This document shows, one piece after another, positions 62,924 through 64,000 of a stretch of DNA of 64,000 nt. Both the position numbers and the translations under genes were made by a program. How positions within the stretch are numbered: position 1 is the stretch's first letter; each line of letters opens with the position of its first letter. Source of the stretch: Bradyrhizobium diazoefficiens (GTDB taxonomy: Bacteria > Pseudomonadota > Alphaproteobacteria > Rhizobiales > Xanthobacteraceae). The notes under the pieces are model-generated. The model saw nothing but the letters and a program-made list of their open reading frames with translations, was not told where the DNA came from and ran no database searches. Location: positions 434,001-498,000 of the forward strand of contig NZ_CP067102.1 of the NCBI RefSeq assembly GCF_016616885.1. The letters run 5' to 3'.

Positions 62924-63562
62924 ATGGATGCATCACCCCGTCCGAAGATCGCGGAAACCATCATCCATGAAACGGTGCGCCAGCGCGAGGCGCAGATCGG
63001 GCGGCGCTGCGAGATCCTCAGCCATACGCGCATCGAATATGCCGTGCTCGGCGACTACTCCTATCTCGGCGAGAATTGCGACGTCGCCGATGCCGTGATC
63101 GGCAAGTTCACCGCCATCGCCAATTCGGTGCGGATCGGCGCGCCGAACCATCCGATGGGCCGGCCGTCGCAGCATCGCTTCACCTATTGCCCCGAATATT
63201 ACGACGCGACGGCGAGCCGCGACCGCGACTTCTTCGCGGACCGGCGCGGAGATCGCGTCATCGTCGGCAATGATGTCTGGATCGGTCACGCCGCGATCTT
63301 GCTGCCTGGCGTGACCGTCGGCGACGGCGCGGTGATCGCCGCGGGCGCGGTCGTCAGCCGCGATGTCGCGCCCTACACCATCGTCGGTGGCGTCCCCGCG
63401 CGTCCCATCCGCAAGCGATTTGAGGATTCCGTCGCGGAAAGCCTGCGCCGCATCGCCTGGTGGGACTGGCCGGATGAGCTCATCTTCGAACGCCTCGCCG
63501 ATTTCCGCTCCGAGGCGATCGACGAATTTTGCAGGCGCTACGACCCCGCGGCCAACGCGTGA
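62924..63562 (+). CDS. Hexapeptide-repeat acyltransferase (phosphonate-metabolism type)
   Basis: A 212-residue left-handed beta-helix transferase. The hexapeptide turns run from about 25 to 155 ([56 protein letters not shown]), with the catalytic His in WIGHAAI and the C-terminal [11 protein letters not shown] of acetyltransferases. A loop of about 40 residues ([20 protein letters not shown]) inserted in the helix matches the transferase family found in phosphonate gene clusters. No phn genes are nearby, so the role is inferred only as acyl transfer. The ATG has GGAGTG upstream. A strong bidirectional terminator follows. Confidence 0.85.
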   Translation: MDASPRPKIAETIIHETVRQREAQIGRRCEILSHTRIEYAVLGDYSYLGENCDVADAVIGKFTAIANSVRIGAPNHPMGRPSQHRFTYCPEYYDATASRDRDFFADRRGDRVIVGNDVWIGHAAILLPGVTVGDGAVIAAGAVVSRDVAPYTIVGGVPARPIRKRFEDSVAESLRRIAWWDWPDELIFERLADFRSEAIDEFCRRYDPAANA

Positions 63563-63590
63563 AGCGGACGCGTCTCGCATCAACAAAAAA

Positions 63591-63611
63591 GCCGGGCGTG
63601 AGCCCGGCCTT
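63591..63611. terminator. Bidirectional rho-independent terminator
   Basis: AAAAAA precedes GCCGGGC, loop GTGA, GCCCGGC and then CTTTTGA. The 7-bp stem with A and T runs on both sides sits between the convergent acyltransferase and the secreted protein gene. Confidence 0.85.
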
Positions 63612-63633
63612 TTGATTCGGTCGTCACATCCGC

Positions 63634-64000
63634 TCAGTACAGCGGGAAATTCTGCGGATAGCCGCCGACGTCGGCCGGCGTCGAGAGCGGCTGGCGATCG
63701 ATCGGGCGGTTGAGGTTTTCGCGCGCGAAGGACGGATAGCCCACCGCCGGCGGGAAGGCGTAGTCGGAAAACTTGCGGTCGCCCGGATTGACCTCGGTGC
63801 CCCCGTCGAGCCAGGAGCGCTTGCTCACGTAAATACGGGTGCGGCCCTGCTGGTAGACCGCATTGGGGCCGCTCGGGCCGTAGACGGGCCGGCCGCGATC
63901 GTCATAGCGCTGCTTGGTCTTGGTGTCGGCCGATGCCGGCGCAGCGAAGGCCACGGCAACCACGGCGCCCGCCGCAAGCCACGCAGCCAGTTTGTTCGCG
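63634..64000 (-). CDS. Secreted protein, cut by window edge
   Basis: The frame is open to the right edge. The visible part reads (A)NKLAAWLAAGAVVAVAFAAPASADTKT, which is the hydrophobic core and cleavage region of a signal peptide (cut likely after SA), so the true start lies beyond 64000. The mature domain of about 95 residues has YDDRGRPVYGPSGPN, RTRIYVSKRSWLDGGTEVNPGDRKFSDYAFPP and an ending PADVGGYPQNFPLY. I do not recognise the family. The composition suggests a small periplasmic or envelope protein. An internal GTG at 63963 should not be taken as the start because it would destroy the signal peptide. Confidence 0.75.
   Translation of the reverse strand, partial: ANKLAAWLAAGAVVAVAFAAPASADTKTKQRYDDRGRPVYGPSGPNAVYQQGRTRIYVSKRSWLDGGTEVNPGDRKFSDYAFPPAVGYPSFARENLNRPIDRQPLSTPADVGGYPQNFPLY

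Overview
The window looks like a 64 kb piece of a Bradyrhizobium-type alphaproteobacterial chromosome (family Nitrobacteraceae). GC content is high. The housekeeping genes are alphaproteobacterial in type (sdhCDAB, typA, folD, ppa, rlmN, argG, leuB). Several intergenic gaps hold palindromic repeat families that open with CGTCATTCCGG or CGTCATTGCGAG, which I associate with this group. No database search was run, so the organism call is an inference from gene content and repeats.

Region 1 (1-4531) is accessory DNA. It is the right end of an integrated island: a small HTH-like protein, a damaged HEPN-domain gene preceded by a small partner gene, a tyrosine integrase, and a 46-bp copy of the 3' half of a tRNA-Thr(CGT) gene that probably marks the attachment site. 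An IS481-family element with a layered left end follows directly, flanked by 17/18-bp direct repeats.

Region 2 (4532-16331) is core chromosome with envelope and regulatory genes: a polysaccharide deacetylase, two small secreted Cys-rich proteins, an MFS exporter with an extra C-terminal domain, a Tat-exported hydrolase, a cytochrome P450, an adenylate/guanylate cyclase, a TerB-like protein, an SDR and a glutamine amidotransferase. It ends with an enoyl-CoA hydratase gene that has lost most of its interior, next to tRNA-Ala(CGC).

Region 3 (16331-40420) carries yggT-yggU-folD, ppa, a tightly coupled four-gene operon (hydrolase, DUF2269, SDR-DoxX, DCC thiol protein), an amine oxidase, typA, phoD, two TAXI-type solute-binding proteins without a TRAP permease, a pterin dehydratase, a YkvA protein, a quinone oxidoreductase, a dienoyl-CoA-reductase-like SDR, an IalB-family protein, rlmN, a PAP2 phosphatase and argG.

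Region 4 (40421-64000) has a very long proline-rich OmpA protein with an 84-bp minisatellite, an FkbM methyltransferase behind an ABC exporter, a hybrid histidine kinase, the sdhCDAB operon, a TSUP transporter, a malonyl-CoA-synthetase-like enzyme divergent from an SDR, a fasciclin protein followed by a cytochrome b / sulfite-oxidase-type molybdoenzyme pair, an MFS transporter divergent from leuB, an IS701 element inserted in a palindromic repeat, a hexapeptide acyltransferase, and a secreted protein cut by the window edge.

No CRISPR array, rRNA operon, phage structural module or recognisable complete defence island is present. The most unusual items are the HEPN/partner unit in the island, the tethered TAXI protein with a cytoplasmic tail, the hydrolase-DUF2269-SDR/DoxX-DCC operon and the fasciclin/cytochrome b/Tat-lipoprotein molybdoenzyme set.
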